Shown: positions 48,480 through 61,389, numbered from the stretch's first letter. The stretch is 64,000 nt of DNA from Sphagnum magellanicum (GCA_021904315.1 CM038925.1:12464501-12528500), one strand, 5' to 3'. Translations and numbers: made by a program. Notes: generated by a model not told the origin, from the letters alone.

Positions 48480-50560
48480 CAAATGTGTGCTTTTAAGTAT
48501 TAAATTGATGTGGGGAGCATTCAAGCTTAATGTACCCTTGTTGGCACCTCTCTAACCCTCTTTAGAAAATGCCATATTTTAGTCAAATTTTGTATGGATT
48601 CAACTTCTATTGTATAAAGTTTTCACGTGTCTATATAAGACATTGCAAGCCATGTACACAAAAAGAGATGAAAGTAGTTTAAATTTAAAAAGTTGTCATT
48701 CTTAAAAATTTAAACGTCACAAAACATGCGCGAAGACATGTGATTTTCTTTTTTCCATTTTTGTGTGCATACAAAGGAGAACACTATGCAAAAAACTTGC
48801 CACGACAATCATGATATTCACATTTTTCTCATTAAAAAGCAATGAATTATAATATAAGCACTTACCTTCACCACCACAAAAGAATGTAATTTTTGGTTGC
48901 CTCACTTTTTTTGAAATTTTAATTTGCAGCTTACCTTTATGAAAAATTTAAACCAATATTCAAAATTCCAAACTATTCCAAAACATCCTTATGTTAATTA
49001 TAATAAAAATTTATTATTTTTCACGATTAAAATATGCATCCCAAATCAATATTTATCAACATTGTGGTGGGTACATGGTTTTAATCCTTCAAATTGGTGA
49101 CAAAAGTATTTTAACATATGAACCATCTAATAAAAGTATAAGGTTATAAACAAGTGCATCAAGCCCAAGTGCACATATTTCTAAAGTTGAAATATTGTGG
49201 TTAAATATAGGCACCAACCACCCATGCGTGCATGGGTAGTGGTGCAAATTTCAAATCCCAATTAGGTTTCCATTACATCCATAAGCTATTAGCAATACAC
49301 CATGTAATTTACAACTTATTTAAACATCATTATCCTTTGAAAAAGTGAGAATGCAAGGTTTAGAAATCCATTTTTATCTTTGTGCTTTCGAATGGGATAT
49401 GTTGATGAAATTAGATAGATTTGATAGGGCAATTGTATGAAAATTTTCCAAATCCAATATTGAAGGCACATGCAAATTCAACCATTGGATCTTTCCTTCT
49501 ATCTATTCTATGCTTTGTTACATTATCACATTATGTTATGCAATTACATTTGCTAATTTTTAGTTCCATTTTGTTTGTGGATTTTTGCCTTACTAGTTGC
49601 ATTTTGAGTTTGATAATGATGAACAATAAGAAACCTATCGAGCTAGCCTTAATCCAAACACCAAATATTTAGCCTTTTCCTCAACCAAAATGGTATGTGA
49701 TTTTATCATGTGCACTATGCCAATCTTTAACCATTTGAAAAAGGGAAACATTAAACATGGGCACTTAAGGTAAATTAGTGATTAGGTTTTTATGCAAGCC
49801 ATACCAAGTTTTTAGATGTTCATTAGTCATGTTGAATTTTTTGTTATTGAACTTTATAAATATATTTCCCAATTTTATGATGCAAATCTAATTATACCTA
49901 GAGTCAAGAGTGCTTTTGAAGCATAGACATGTGATGCACTTGTTCAAGTTTGATCTTTGAGCGGAAAGAACAAGAATTCAAATCCTTTGAAAACCATTTC
50001 CCCCATAGTCAAATTCCTTGAATGTGAACTTGTGTAAAGTCCTTACAATTTGGAAATAAATGGGAATTGATTAAAGGGAACAATGGATGAATGTAAAGAA
50101 GTTTTACAATATGGGGAAATGGGAAGTGGATGATCCTAAGGGACTTGGACAATCTAAGCGAAAGAGACAATGGATGAATCAATGGAAGTAGGATAATTGA
50201 AAAAATGGACCCCATGTATGAATCAAAGGGAGTTGGACAATGGATGAAGTTGGGGAAATTAAATAATGAATGAACCCAAAGAAGATAAAATTTTGGGTAA
50301 TGGATGAACTTACCATTGTTATTTTCTACCTAAATTTAGTTAGTTATGTTAATATGCCAAAAATATGTGTTTTTTGGGAATTTTAATCAACAAATTAGTT
50401 TTTTTTATAAAATTGTTAAGACATTTCTATTAGTTATAGCATGTAGTCAAAACTATGAATTAAGGATGCAACTTAATTCTCTTTATAAAATTTTTTAATT
50501 AAAATGTCTTATGGAATATTGGTAATTCAATTAAATCACAAAAAATAAAATGATACCAAA
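48480..50560 (+). repeat. Dispersed repeats A and B, copy 3
   Basis: 48480-50050 aligns with repeat A at 34990-36010 and 41030-42150. 50330-50530 is the start of repeat B ('gtattttagtcatcaaatt'-like and 'tatagcatgtagtcaaaa'), truncated. About 280 bp of variant sequence built on 'aatggatgaa' lies between them. Confidence 0.65.
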
Positions 50561-51326
50561 GTTGTTTTTATAACGGCGATGGGCCAATCAAAAAGGCTCA
50601 TTACAAGAATAAATTATAAACTTGGAAGCCATTTTCAAAAGAACAAATTTGATTAAAATTTGAATGATATTTGTTAATATCTTTAGAAAATAGAAAATAA
50701 AATTTTTCAAAAAATACCTACCAAAAATAATTTTAACTATATACTCAAAATACTTTTAAAGGTATCAAAAATACAGACCAAAAGTAATTACGAACTACCA
50801 AAATTACCTTATTGAGCTTTATTACTTTTTATTGAAAATTTGAAAGGTCAAATAAACTCAAATTGGGACTCTTGAAGTTTATTCCATGGGTTGTAAGTTA
50901 AACTCTTAAAACACTCAATTTGAAGTTTCTTGGAGGAAGTTATGAGTTTCCAATGTTTGGAGGTAAAATATTTTGTTAGTTAGCATCAACCTAACAATAC
51001 AATTCTACCCCTTCGGTAGGGGCATTGACCTAGTCATTTTTGTACAACAATTAACTTTGAAAAAACATTCGGTGTCTATTAAGGGTATTAACTAGCCTTG
51101 AGGCCAACAATGCATCTACCACAAAGCTAGTGATTATTTCAATAGCTTGAAATATAAATGGATAACATCAACTTTTTATTTAGTATTTAAGATTTAGATT
51201 CTTGGATTTTTTTTTAAAAAAAATCCATGTTTTAAAGGTGTTATAGGGAAGATCACCACTTGAAGTTTCCCAAGTGTGTTTTGGAACATTTGTTGTAATT
51301 TCTTCCATTTGGAATATAGAAATATA

Positions 51327-51352
51327 TAATATAATATAATATAATATAATAA
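51327..51352. repeat. (ATAAT)n microsatellite
   Basis: About five ATAAT units in a row. Confidence 0.9.
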
Positions 51353-51619
51353 TAAATGTCATTTGGAATAATTTTAAGAAGTATAATAAGATAGCTTGGA
51401 TAAATTTGTCATATGGGCACAATATACTTAGTAAATAATTTACATAAATTTTATTAAGCTCAAAATATACACATAATGTAACCATAATATCAAGGCCATT
51501 TATGTTAATAATAATACTTGAACACACATGTAATATGGTCATTCATATGCATTCAAAGTATACATTTGTAAGTTCTAATATACCCAATTATATTCCTCAA
51601 AATACACAAAAGATATACC

Positions 51620-51886
51620 TTTGTATACTTGTAAGGTTGCAACTAAATTGGTCACATTTGCAATTAATGGGACACAAGTTGTTATTCTTGAATGAAAACC
51701 AAATTAAATGTTGTTCACATGGAAGGATGCAAAACAAAATAGTCACAAACTAATTGTAGTGTAGTTACAAATATGACCAACACAAGAAATAGTTGCAAAA
51801 ATGTCCAAAAGTAGTCACAAATGACTAATAGTTGCATATAGTCGCAAATAAAGTGGTTACATTTTTGGTCAAATGATCTACTAGTG
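51620..51886. mobile_element. Right end of a CACTA-type element with subterminal repeats
   Basis: The end GATCTACTAGTG at 51875-51886 is the complement of CACTAGTAGATC, a CACTA terminus. To its left 'agtTGCAAAaa', 'agtCACAAAtg', 'agtTGCATAtag' and 'agtCGCAAAta' repeat every 10-25 bp, like CACTA subterminal arrays. The left end was not found. Confidence 0.5.
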
Positions 51887-52021
51887 CAAGTACATACACA
51901 ACTAAGTGGCACCATAGCTTGACTTTAACTTATGCAATCCCACTACTTGATGTAAGATGTTTTGATTAACATCTCAAATGAAGAATGGCATAATTAACCA
52001 ATAGAAAATGCTACACCGAGT

Positions 52022-53288
52022 CAACCCATGGACACACTAGATTTGGGTAATCGTAATAATAATGTTCCAATTAATGATGAGGTGGCATGAATCTGGGATG
52101 GCAAATGATTGAGCTTTTAAATGATGCACTTGGGGCATCAACGATGGTTATAAATAACACACCACAACCTAATGCTAACATCCACAATGAAGATATTTTT
52201 GATTTTGTAGATGAGATGGAACTTCAAGCTATTGGGGATGTTCCAACAAATGATGATGACTTGCACCCAAGAAAAGATGATCCTTATTTTATAACATTGG
52301 CAACAAAAATTGAAGTTCCATTATATCATACTAATCAATTTTTTAGATTGATTAGTACATTGATGATATTGAATGCTTGTGCAACTCATTGACGTACAAA
52401 TGGGTTCATGGATGAATTGATATCTTTGTTGCAGAATTCACTCTTGCCAAAACCAAACAATTTGTTGAAATCACATCATGAGGCTAAGACCTTAATCCAA
52501 CAACTAAATCTTGGATATAAGACAATCCATGCATGTGAAAATAGTTGTGTACTCTATCGAAATCAACCCAATGAAACAAGTTAATGCCTAATCTGTGGTG
52601 TCTTGATATATTGTAGGATGACCTAAGGTGCCTAGGAAGGTTTTACAACATTTCCCAATTATCCCTAGGTTGAAGCACATGTTTAGGACTCCTACCCTAT
52701 CAAAGTTAATGTGTTGGCATCACACTAACAAAAGCACATATGAACTAGCAAGTAGTGCAGTTAATTCAAAGGCATGGGCTCACATCAACTTGTTGTGGTC
52801 TCACTTTATAAAAAACCCCTATAATGTGAAGATTGGGCTTACCTTAAATGGAGTGAACTCACATGGGAATCAATCCACCAACTGGTCCACTTGGCCTATA
52901 ATCATCTTGAATCATAATTTGCCCCCTTGGTTAACTACCAAAAAGTTTTTTTTATGCGTGGTTTGTTAATTCTAGGGATTTTTTTTATTAAAAGCTGCAA
53001 CATTGTTGTGTTTATGGCCCTATTGATTAAGGAGTTGCAAGAGTTGTGGAAGGGGTGCTTACATGGGATGTGTCACCACCAAAGGGAAATCCACAAAAGT
53101 TTACATTATGGACCATCCTGATCTGGTCCATACATGATTTACTAACATATGGGTTACTTTTTAGTCAAGTGACCAAAGGTTATAAAGGGTGCCCAACGTG
53201 TGGACCCAACATTTGGGCACACCATTCCAAAGCCCTTGGGAAAATTGTCTTCTAAGAACATTGGATGTGGTTACAACCTAATCATCCT
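52022..53288 (+). pseudogene. CACTA (En/Spm) TNP2-type transposase, decayed
   Basis: The + strand encodes broken pieces of the transposase that mobilises CACTA elements. In order: 'SHHEAKTLIQQLNLGYKTI' followed by 'HACENSCVLYRN' (about 52465-52565), 'FPIIPRLKHMF' (about 52653-52685), 'LMCWHHTNKSTYEL' (about 52708-52750), 'GVNSHGNQSTNWSTWPIII' followed by 'NLPPWL' (about 52852-52937), a segment like 'LIKELQELWKGCL' (about 53020-53065), and 'GCPTCGPN' (about 53190-53210), which keeps the C-x-x-C pair. These follow the order of the TNP2/Tnp2 family. Frameshifts and stop codons split them over three frames. The first open piece, 52087-52392, precedes the recognised core. The match runs to 'MWLQPNHP' and stops at 53288 exactly where an LTR begins, so the transposase was cut by a retrotransposon. 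Confidence 0.88.
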
Positions 53289-54018
53289 TGTTAGGCCAAC
53301 CAATTGAATTCTTAGGTGTTTTTGGGTATTTGATTAAAAATAAATATAGACTTGAACACTTCAACTATGCTAGTGTTTAGTGATAAATAAACATATTAAA
53401 ATAGGTGGAGAATAGTTAGGCAAATAACCGACCACTTTCTCTTAAGGAAAATAAATAGATAATAATAAAATAATTATGCAACATTTCCAAAGTTAGCAGT
53501 CGAAACAACAAGCGAAAAAAACAACTTCAACACACTTTACAAAGCAAAAACTTGAATATAAAACAAAAATCATTTCATGCAAAAAATATTAAAATGAAAA
53601 ATAAATTACAATCATATCCAAAAACAACAATGAGAAAAAGACCCCCTTGAGCTTCCCCAAAAAAAGACTTCAAGTCCATCAGAAAACCGTGGGGGTCCTA
53701 AGAAAATGATAAATCCTTATAAATCCTCCTAAACTCCAAGTTATCCAACCTTATCCTACATCTATAATCTGGAACTGAAGTTAGAGGTGACAATTGATTT
53801 TTTGATTCTATTAACAAACAACTTCTCAAAATCAGTAATAACCTCAAATTGGTTCTAACCTAAAATCAATAGTAAATTGGTTCTAACGTAAAATCAATAA
53901 AAACATAAAATCGGTAGAAATGTAAAATCAGTTTATATTTCAAAACTAGTAAAGTTTGATTTTCAATACAAAATTACAACTCCTTAAAATTGGTCTAGAA
54001 AACTTTCTAACCTTAACA
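53289..54018 (-). repeat. 3' LTR of a gypsy element related to 4.7-9.6 kb
   Basis: On the + strand it runs TGTTAGGC...CCTTAACA and aligns along its length with 8795-9589. The minus-strand sequence immediately before its TG start is purine-rich (see 54019-54034), which marks this as a 3' LTR with the element interior at higher coordinates. It lies inside the TNP2 transposase. Confidence 0.85.
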
Positions 54019-54034
54019 TTATCCTCCCTTCTAT
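54019..54034 (-). other. Polypurine tract next to the 3' LTR
   Basis: The minus strand reads AGAAGGGAGGATAA directly before the LTR start TGTTAAGG. A purine run at this place primes plus-strand synthesis in LTR retrotransposons. Confidence 0.7.
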
Positions 54035-54092
54035 CTTGGATCATGTCTTCAAGATTAAGTAGTATTATCCTACATTTTTACCAAAAAACTAT

Positions 54093-55560
54093 CTATTCAA
54101 CCATAAAAGCAATTCCAATGCCATTCCTCGATTGAAGGTTTTCAATACCCTCCTCAGTTTCTATGATAGTAGACAAGGCTGAGGGATGCATAGTTTTGAT
54201 GGCAGCTTTGGTGATGTCATGTGCAACCTGAGTGCTTTTGGTTGCCATTTCTGCAAAAATGGATTCCACCTCCATCATGGTTTTGGTTCCTTCCTTTGCT
54301 CCTCCCATACTAATTGTCCCAAATCTAGTTATGGATGTCATCCTACTTAGAGAGGGGGCAACAAAAAAAGGCACAACAAAATCAAGGAAAACTTGGGCAT
54401 AGGTAGCTAATCAAAGTTTCAACAATTCCTCGTCTTTTCGGTAGCTAGAGAAGGCCTTGTTCAAAATTTTGATAATTAGTGCCTTGTAGATCTTTCATTA
54501 TTTAGCTCAATTTTCCTTGAGCTTTTGCTAATAAATGAAGAGCTATGCCTTCATGAATGCATTTTCAGTTTTGATCCCCACCAATTCGGCCATTCAATGG
54601 AATGAATAGTTTACCTCCTTGGCTTTTTGGGTGAGCAACCGAATTTGTTGTTGTAGGTCTTCTAGTTGTTCCTGAATGATGGGAGCATTGTAAAACAACT
54701 TTTGGATATTGAGTTGCATACATTCAATGGTTTTGGTAGATTCCCTCAAATTGTTTGCTTAGGAGCATAATTTTGCATCTAAGTCAACATTTTCCTTTTC
54801 AAGACGCTTAGCTCGTTCCATTGTAATTTTGAGTTCGCACGCATCCATTGCAATAGCAAGTTCCAACAATTTTTGGTTTGTCTCCACTTTTCAATACTCC
54901 ACCTCCAACTTTATTTTTCAACTTGCAAACAATATAGATAAACTTGAATGACGGTCAACCGGTCTTGGAGGGTAGGGAGTTGAACTCAATATCCTTTGTT
55001 TTTAGCCAAAGACTTGTCCAACCAACTTTCCATACTTGCAAAGTTAGACTTGGCTGACTTTAATGCTTGGATCATCAAGGCATCTTGCTGAGCTTACATT
55101 TGAGCTTGTATTTGAGCTTGGCGCAATTCATTCTTCAAATGCATGACCTCAATCTTTGTGTTCAAAACATTTTCAAATGTAGCATCCTTTTCAGTATTGG
55201 TTGCTTCAAAAGCATGCCGCAATGTCCTTATTATTTGCACATATTTATTGGAAACATGCAAATGGTCTTCTAAACCTTACAGAGATGACTGTTAGGGAAG
55301 AGATTCCTTTTCCAATTGAAGTCTAGTTCCAACTGAACTAGGGGTGTGAAAAAGGCATACTGAAAATGAGGCCTCTTCATCTTTGGGAGGGGACCTTGCT
55401 TGGGTCCCATTAGAATTGAAATTTGTAAGAATGTCCATTTCTAGTATACCATCAACAAGAATACCCTCACCCTACAACCTATTATGCAACCTCTTGGACA
55501 AAGATTGGGTGTGAAAGGGTATGGTACCATAAAATGTGAAGTTAGGCTTCACATGGAGGC
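54093..55560 (-). pseudogene. Coiled-coil reading frame in the env-like position of the gypsy element, decayed
   Basis: The minus strand between about 55560 and the polypurine tract encodes fragments of one helical protein. From the 5' side: 'LRHAFEATNTEKDATFENVL' and 'NTKIEVMHLKNELRQAQIQ' (about 55120-55220), 'ALKSAKSNFASMESWLDKSL' (about 55020-55080), 'RAKRLEKENVDLDAKLCS' (about 54770-54825), and 'EQLEDLQQQIRLLTQKAKE' (about 54620-54680). The last open piece is 54093-54374 (93 codons; 'GGAKEGTKTMMEVESIF', 'ATKSTQVAHDITKAAIKTM'). Heptad-like Leu/Ile spacing and many E/K/Q residues indicate a coiled coil. Four or more stops and frameshifts break it. I recognise no family. Its place, directly before the 3' LTR, is where Athila-type elements carry an extra env-like frame. 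No membrane helix is visible in the pieces I read. Confidence 0.6.
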
Positions 55561-58380
55561 CTTACCTAGAGTCAAAATCAAAAAATAAAATTATAAATGT
55601 AGTAAAGATTATTCAATTACCTTGTTTGATGATTATTACAAAGCCTCTCTACTCTATACCTTTACTTCTATGTGATTTGGAAAATTTCCAATATGTATGT
55701 TTACTTGGCTGATATGAATTTTTCAAAATTCTTCATCCTTGCCTATTCAATATGTCAAAATCATTATAATGATCCAACATTGGTAACTACATTAAAAAAA
55801 TCTCTCAAACTCTGTATCAAAGTCCAATTTTGTGTAAAAACACACATGGGATAGTTCATGGTTAGAGCATCTAGAGATGATTGCAAATCTATACATTTGA
55901 GACATATCAAAGATTATCACAAGCCAATATACCTTTGCATTGAAGTCACCAAGTCTTAGTTTTAGTGATATATAATTTTAAGTTATCAAAAGCACCCATT
56001 TGTATTACTTCATTTTGATGTGTTTAATATGGTTTTGGACATGGGTATAAAACTACTAATGGAAATATTGAACATAGATATGCTAGTGAACAATGACTTC
56101 TTTTCCAATTGCTTGATTAAATTTTATTTTGCCCTTTATCTTTGAAGGGGGTAACATTCTTGCCTTATTTCAGATTTGTTAATAACCCACTCTCATTATG
56201 TAATGAAGCCCTTCAAACCTTCAAACATCTCAATCATGTCAATTTGATCACAATCTTCCATTTTTTGGATTCTACAATTGAGGAACATGAATATGCCAAT
56301 GAATCAAGTTGTTTTTCCGGTTGGTAATGGTTTGAAATCCAAGATTTAACTAAGTAAAAATATCCTTCCATCGATATACATGATTGCCAAATTTGGGCTT
56401 CTTTTCAACAAGAAGTTTTTAAATCAAATATAAATCTACTTTTTCCTTCCTTTTATGGCATATCCAAGGTGAGCAAGGAGAGCACATGTAATGTTTGTGT
56501 TGTTGTCATTTTTAGTGTAAAGTTTGGTGTGTTAATGGTTTAAAAGTTCGATATCATCCAAAGTATCGTTAATTCATATTGAAGTGTATATGGCACTTCA
56601 TTCTTATTTGAACAAAACCATCCATGTATGTACTAGTGTTGTCTGGTTATCAACTTTCAAATGTATCCTCTAAATACCAATAAATCATTTTTAAACAAAA
56701 ATCATGATGGAAGATATGTATTTAAAAAAATCAATTTACTACACTAGCTAGTTACACATTCATTTAAAAATAAATGGTTTGTTGGTTATGAATAGGCAAG
56801 TTTTCAATTTTAAAAACATGATGGATATGCGCAAAGGTTTTGCACATACAATTCTAGTTTCTTAAAAAATAATTACAAGAGTAAAACCTAACAACCTAAC
56901 CTCCTAGATTAAAACCAACATGAACAAAACTCAAAACCCACAACAAAATAACTTGTGGTGGAATTAAACCCCAATTTTATGAAGAACTCTACCTAATTAC
57001 AACACAAGTTCCATGCCCCAACCATACCCCACACAAAACCGCCCAACCATACATACAACACCAAACCATTAAACCTCATCATCTATATGTAACTCCTTGA
57101 AATATTATGCTTCTTCAATCAACATTATGAAAAAGAAGGGTGTTTTGCAACTAGCCTTGCAATTCAATTTTTGAGTTGTAGAGGATGTTTGCAACTCATT
57201 GTATTTATACGTTGTGAGTGCTAATGGATAAGTTGCATGAATTGCAAAGTTGTAACTCACCATATATACGATGCAACTCATTGCAATTCAATTGCAATTT
57301 AGTTAAAACAACTATGCAACTCCATTATAACTGCACCCATGATGTCATGATGATGTCATGAATTGTCATCCATCTATTAAAATATGACATGTGGCATTAT
57401 GAAGATTTTTGGATTTTTTTTTTGAAATATTGATTTTCATTGTCCATTATGATTGTTAATGATGATAGATGCGTTAATAGGAGGGGTTTAAGTTTTGTTT
57501 AAATAAAAAAATAATAGAGCCTTCCCCTTGGATGTGGCTTGCTTTGAATATTTAAGTGTTATAGTTGCAATTCAATTTGCAACTAATGAACAATTAAAAG
57601 ATTTAACCCATATGTTTTTCTTCGAATCTCATGTTACAAATTATATAAAGAAGGCTTGTTTTCTCATGTTCTCACATTAAAACACATGTGTCATTTTGGG
57701 ATGAATTTTAAAAAGCTTAACCTAAGGGCAAAACATAAAATAAAAAATAAAATTTCATGGTTATTTTTTAGTGCATTTAATCTTGTGCTTTCCTACCACT
57801 TTATTTACCTAGGTAAGTAAGTAGATCCTATTTTTCTACCTACCTATGTAGGTAGGTAGGTAGGTAGGTAGGTAGGTCCTAGGTAAATATTTAGGAATGT
57901 AGGCCTTAAGACCTACCAATCTACCTACCTATGGTTATGTACGACCTACTTAACTACTAAAATATTTATTTTTAGTATTATTTTATTATTTTAAAATATA
58001 ATTAATATGCCATGTGGTATTTTTTTATTGAGCCATGTGTCACAATCTCCACAAAAATAAAATAATTTTGAAAAAATTATGGCCCTCCAAAGTAAAAGGG
58101 TCAAAAATTCAAAAAAATAAACCACCAAATGCTACATAGGCTAGTTCCCAAACACCAACAAAATTCCTTGTATGTTTTTCTATTGTTATTAAAATTCAAA
58201 GATGATTTCTCAAACATGAGGTAACGCTCCCATAATATTTTAAATTGCTCAAAATGAAATACATATGATGAAGATATAAATAACTAATGAACGTGTATGC
58301 TTATTAAGTTATAAATAATTATATTATGGTCATAACATAGTTGAACATTAGTACTTTAGTAGTGGCACATTAATGGCCAT
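55561..58380. other. Intergenic stretch, no gene seen
   Basis: No trace of gypsy integrase, and no second half of TNP2, is visible here. 57100-57320 contains many 'ttgcaactca' phrases, and 57131-57178 matches 41795-41845 in complement. Confidence 0.55.
57820..57960. repeat. (TAGG)n tract with flanking inverse TACC phrases
   Basis: About seven TAGG units at 57848-57876, flanked by 'ctacctacct' on both sides. TAGG-rich stretches also occur at 355-410, 23280-23350, 37260-37500 and 42425-42480. Confidence 0.85.
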
Positions 58381-58844
58381 ACTAATTGTATCAATGGGAA
58401 TCATCATAAAAAACTAGTTGCAAATGTATCCCATAATGGGTGGTGGAAATGTGGACACATGACATGATCACATGTATGTACATTATACATTAGTTGCAAC
58501 ATAGTTGTCGTTTTAATGACACATTTATAATAGTTTTAAAGTAGTTGCCACATGCAACTACAATGTAACTCCTAAAAAACTCAAACATGGTTGACTACAT
58601 ATGTACGTACAATGTGTATAAATTATTATATATAAAACCCATTTTCAACTCACTTATAATTATTATACAACTAATTGATTTTTTAATTTGGCAATTTATT
58701 TATTAATACATCGTATTTCTAAAGGGATAATTGCACAATAGTTGTAATACCCAAGGGATAAGTGCAGAACAATTGTATATGAGTTATTTTTTGAGTTTTA
58801 GTTATAAAGTAATGTGATTTCGACGGACACGATTTCTCATAGTG
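58380..58844. mobile_element. CACTA-type terminus (right end at 58844) with subterminal 'tagttgc' repeats
   Basis: The string ending at 58844 is the complement of CACTATGAGAAATCGTGTCC, the same terminus as in the 37.7 kb MITE. Several 'tagttgca' phrases precede it. No left end was found, so the left limit is nominal. Confidence 0.4.
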
Positions 58845-58854
58845 CAAATCATAG

Positions 58855-60640
58855 TTGTCATCTACCAAGGATGTTTTTACTTTCATGTATTATTTTGAAT
58901 CCACTTTCTTCTTGCAATTAAAGCGTGGATCATTAAGCCACTTTTTCACAATAATGATGATTTAATCAAGGTTTTCTACTTGTAATCAACAATGCCACAA
59001 AGATGTTAACACCCTAACAAGACTAAACATTCTTTTGTTTCAATTTGTGACCTAGGAATGCCAAGAATTTGTTTGGCCAATAATGCAACATTTGGAAATT
59101 GACCTTCATTCATATGCCACTAAGCAAAGAGATCATTGCATTAGCTTGGAATGCGGGCAATTTCCTAAACAAATACAACTCTCTAGTAACAAGAGCATGT
59201 AAAGACTTTTAAATAAAAGTTCCAACACCAAATATGTTAGTGTCCTCTTCATTGAACTCTTCATTAGGTCCATTAACGCTTCATTCTTGGACAATAAGGT
59301 TTAATTGATGAAAGCAAACCATAAGAAAAGGAATGACTCCCTTCACATCATATTCACAAGCAAGACAAATTGTATTCCCCCAACCCACATAATTTTCCAC
59401 AACATACAAATGCTTGAATCAAGGATCCAACATTATGGCAATCATGTTATAAACTTGATTTACATCATAAGGCTATGAAAGGTTTGAACACCTTCATAAC
59501 TTCTTGCCACATATTTTGTTGCAAGAGGAAAAGTTCAACATCAAACTCATCAAACTTCAATCCCATCAAAAACTTGTTCAAATTTAGCTTCCATGTTGAG
59601 TGTTGGGGCAATAAATGTACTTAAGGCATCTGATAGCAACCAATGGCCTTGTGATTGGTTCATCACACAAATTGTGACGACAAGGTTTAAAACACTTGTG
59701 ATTGCTTTTACAATTACCCACACTTCAACCTTAGGAACTTGTTGTTATAAAATCATTGTCTTTTGTCACCCATAGCACAAAGACAATGGTTTTTTTGAAC
59801 TCTAATGTCTTTTCAAACAATATCACTTTATTGACAAATCTAGTTTTCACCAAAGTTTTTTGTTTTCAATGTTACAATCCACTTTTAGCACATGCCTTTT
59901 CCCACTCCATCTTCCTTTTTCATGTTTTTTTTGTCCATGTGATTGTCTTTTGCAAACTAGTTTGAACATTCTTCACATTTACATGTTTCAAACTAGCAGC
60001 AACCTTGTTATCATTTGTGGCATATTGGCATGCCTTGGACATGACACGACCAAAACAAAAACCCTCATAAACCCGCTAGAGTTTCAAAGACTAACTATTG
60101 ATAGTATAATGTAATGTTGTTGCCATAGATGTCAAGTTGTTGCCTTCATCTTTCACAAAGGCAATCACACAATGCATCATATCAAACTTTCAAATAAAGC
60201 TTACAATCACCTAGTTGTGAATATCCTTGTTGTGTCATGCACTTCAAACAAACCAATAGTAAGATGCATAGGGGTCCATAATTCATTTAAATAGTTGATC
60301 TCTAAAGCAAAAGTGTCCACTCCACCTTTGGACATCTAAAGATCAAAACTTGCTGCCACAATTATTGCAAATGCAATATTAGGTAACACATGCAAGTCCA
60401 TAGTTTTTTTTTACCATTGCAAGAATCACTTCTTCCACTGAAGTAGAGTGGGAATAAACAAAACACAAAAGGATTGACATAATACTAACCTCCACAGCCA
60501 AACATTTTTGCAAATGGAAAATGGCTTATAACCCTTGCATATATAAAACATTAGATCCTCAAAAAAAATTTATTGTGCTTCATCATTTTAAAAAAAATAG
60601 TTGTGGCCCCCAAAAATGTTGTGATTGCAGATCCATTTAG
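58855..60640 (-). pseudogene. hAT-superfamily transposase, decayed
   Basis: The minus strand carries ordered blocks of a plant hAT transposase, the enzyme that cuts and pastes hAT elements. They are 'FYICKGYKPFSICKN' (about 60530-60580), 'KKTMDLHVLPN' (about 60385-60420), 'MSKGGVDTFALE' and 'MHLTIGLFEVHDTT' (about 60225-60345), 'IAFVKDEGNNLTSMATTL' (about 60105-60165), 'CFGRVMSKACQYATND' (about 59995-60045), 'LQKTITWTKK' (about 59935-59965), 'VKTRFVNKVILFEKTLEFKK' (about 59790-59855), and near the C-terminus 'FLAFLGHKLKQKN' and 'IIIIVKKWLNDPRFNCK' (about 58910-59060). The C-terminal part fits the hAT dimerisation region. Stop codons and frameshifts occur throughout. I see no clear BED zinc finger. 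Terminal inverted repeats and 8-bp target duplications were not found. Confidence 0.85.
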
Positions 60641-60843
60641 CCCAAGTCTCTTCTTCCCCAATTGTCGATTATGATATACCTCAACAACATTATTAATAAG
60701 GGTGAACTTCCTTTGAACAATCATTCAAAGGTGGGCAGAATCAATGTGGATCCTCATAAGAGTGATCCCATTTTTAGTGTCGTATTTTATGAAGCCTTTC
60801 CTTGTAGTAGAACTTTGGGACAAAACATCACCAATACCTTGCT

Positions 60844-61176
60844 CTAACCTACAAATGATACACTGCAACATGGGGGGGGTTTACAAGATTTGCAAGTAAT
60901 CCACTCATCAACAACAAAAAAACCCCAACAAATAGAATTGTGATTATGTGTTTTCCAAGATGCAGCTTGAACTTGTTTAACTACAAGGTGTGTAACCTCA
61001 AGACGTACAACAATATAATGTTGTACATGCACACTCTCAACATTTAACATGTTGCCTTGCACATGATTAAAAGTCCATGTAGTCCTTGTAGTGTAGTTAT
61101 ATTCTTCAACCCCACCAACATATTCAATAATGCACACATTTGCTTCATCCATCACAAAATAATAACCTATATGCAT
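60844..61176 (-). CDS. Unrecognised 110-codon open frame upstream of the hAT remnant
   Basis: An ATG-started minus-strand frame is open for 110 codons between the hAT remnant and the tandem array. The product has a Val/His-rich middle and a Cys-rich C-terminus ('CKSCKPPPCC'). I do not recognise it. It is on the same strand as the hAT transposase and just 5' of it, so it may be a leftover of that element. It may equally be a chance frame. Confidence 0.2.
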   Translation of the reverse strand: MHIGYYFVMDEANVCIIEYVGGVEEYNYTTRTTWTFNHVQGNMLNVESVHVQHYIVVRLEVTHLVVKQVQAASWKTHNHNSICWGFFVVDEWITCKSCKPPPCCSVSFVG

Positions 61177-61389
61177 ATGAACAATACGTTAAACCAACTT
61201 CAGGACATGTAGGATACATGCACAAGGAGGTAAATTAAAAACTCAGTAACACATTATAAAATGCAACACATGTAAAAATGTAATTGGATGCAATAGATGC
61301 AAAATGGATCAACACAATGGCTAGAATAACTTATACATGTTCTATTATGGGTTACAAAGGAGCAAAAACAAAAAAAAAAAAACCTAACC

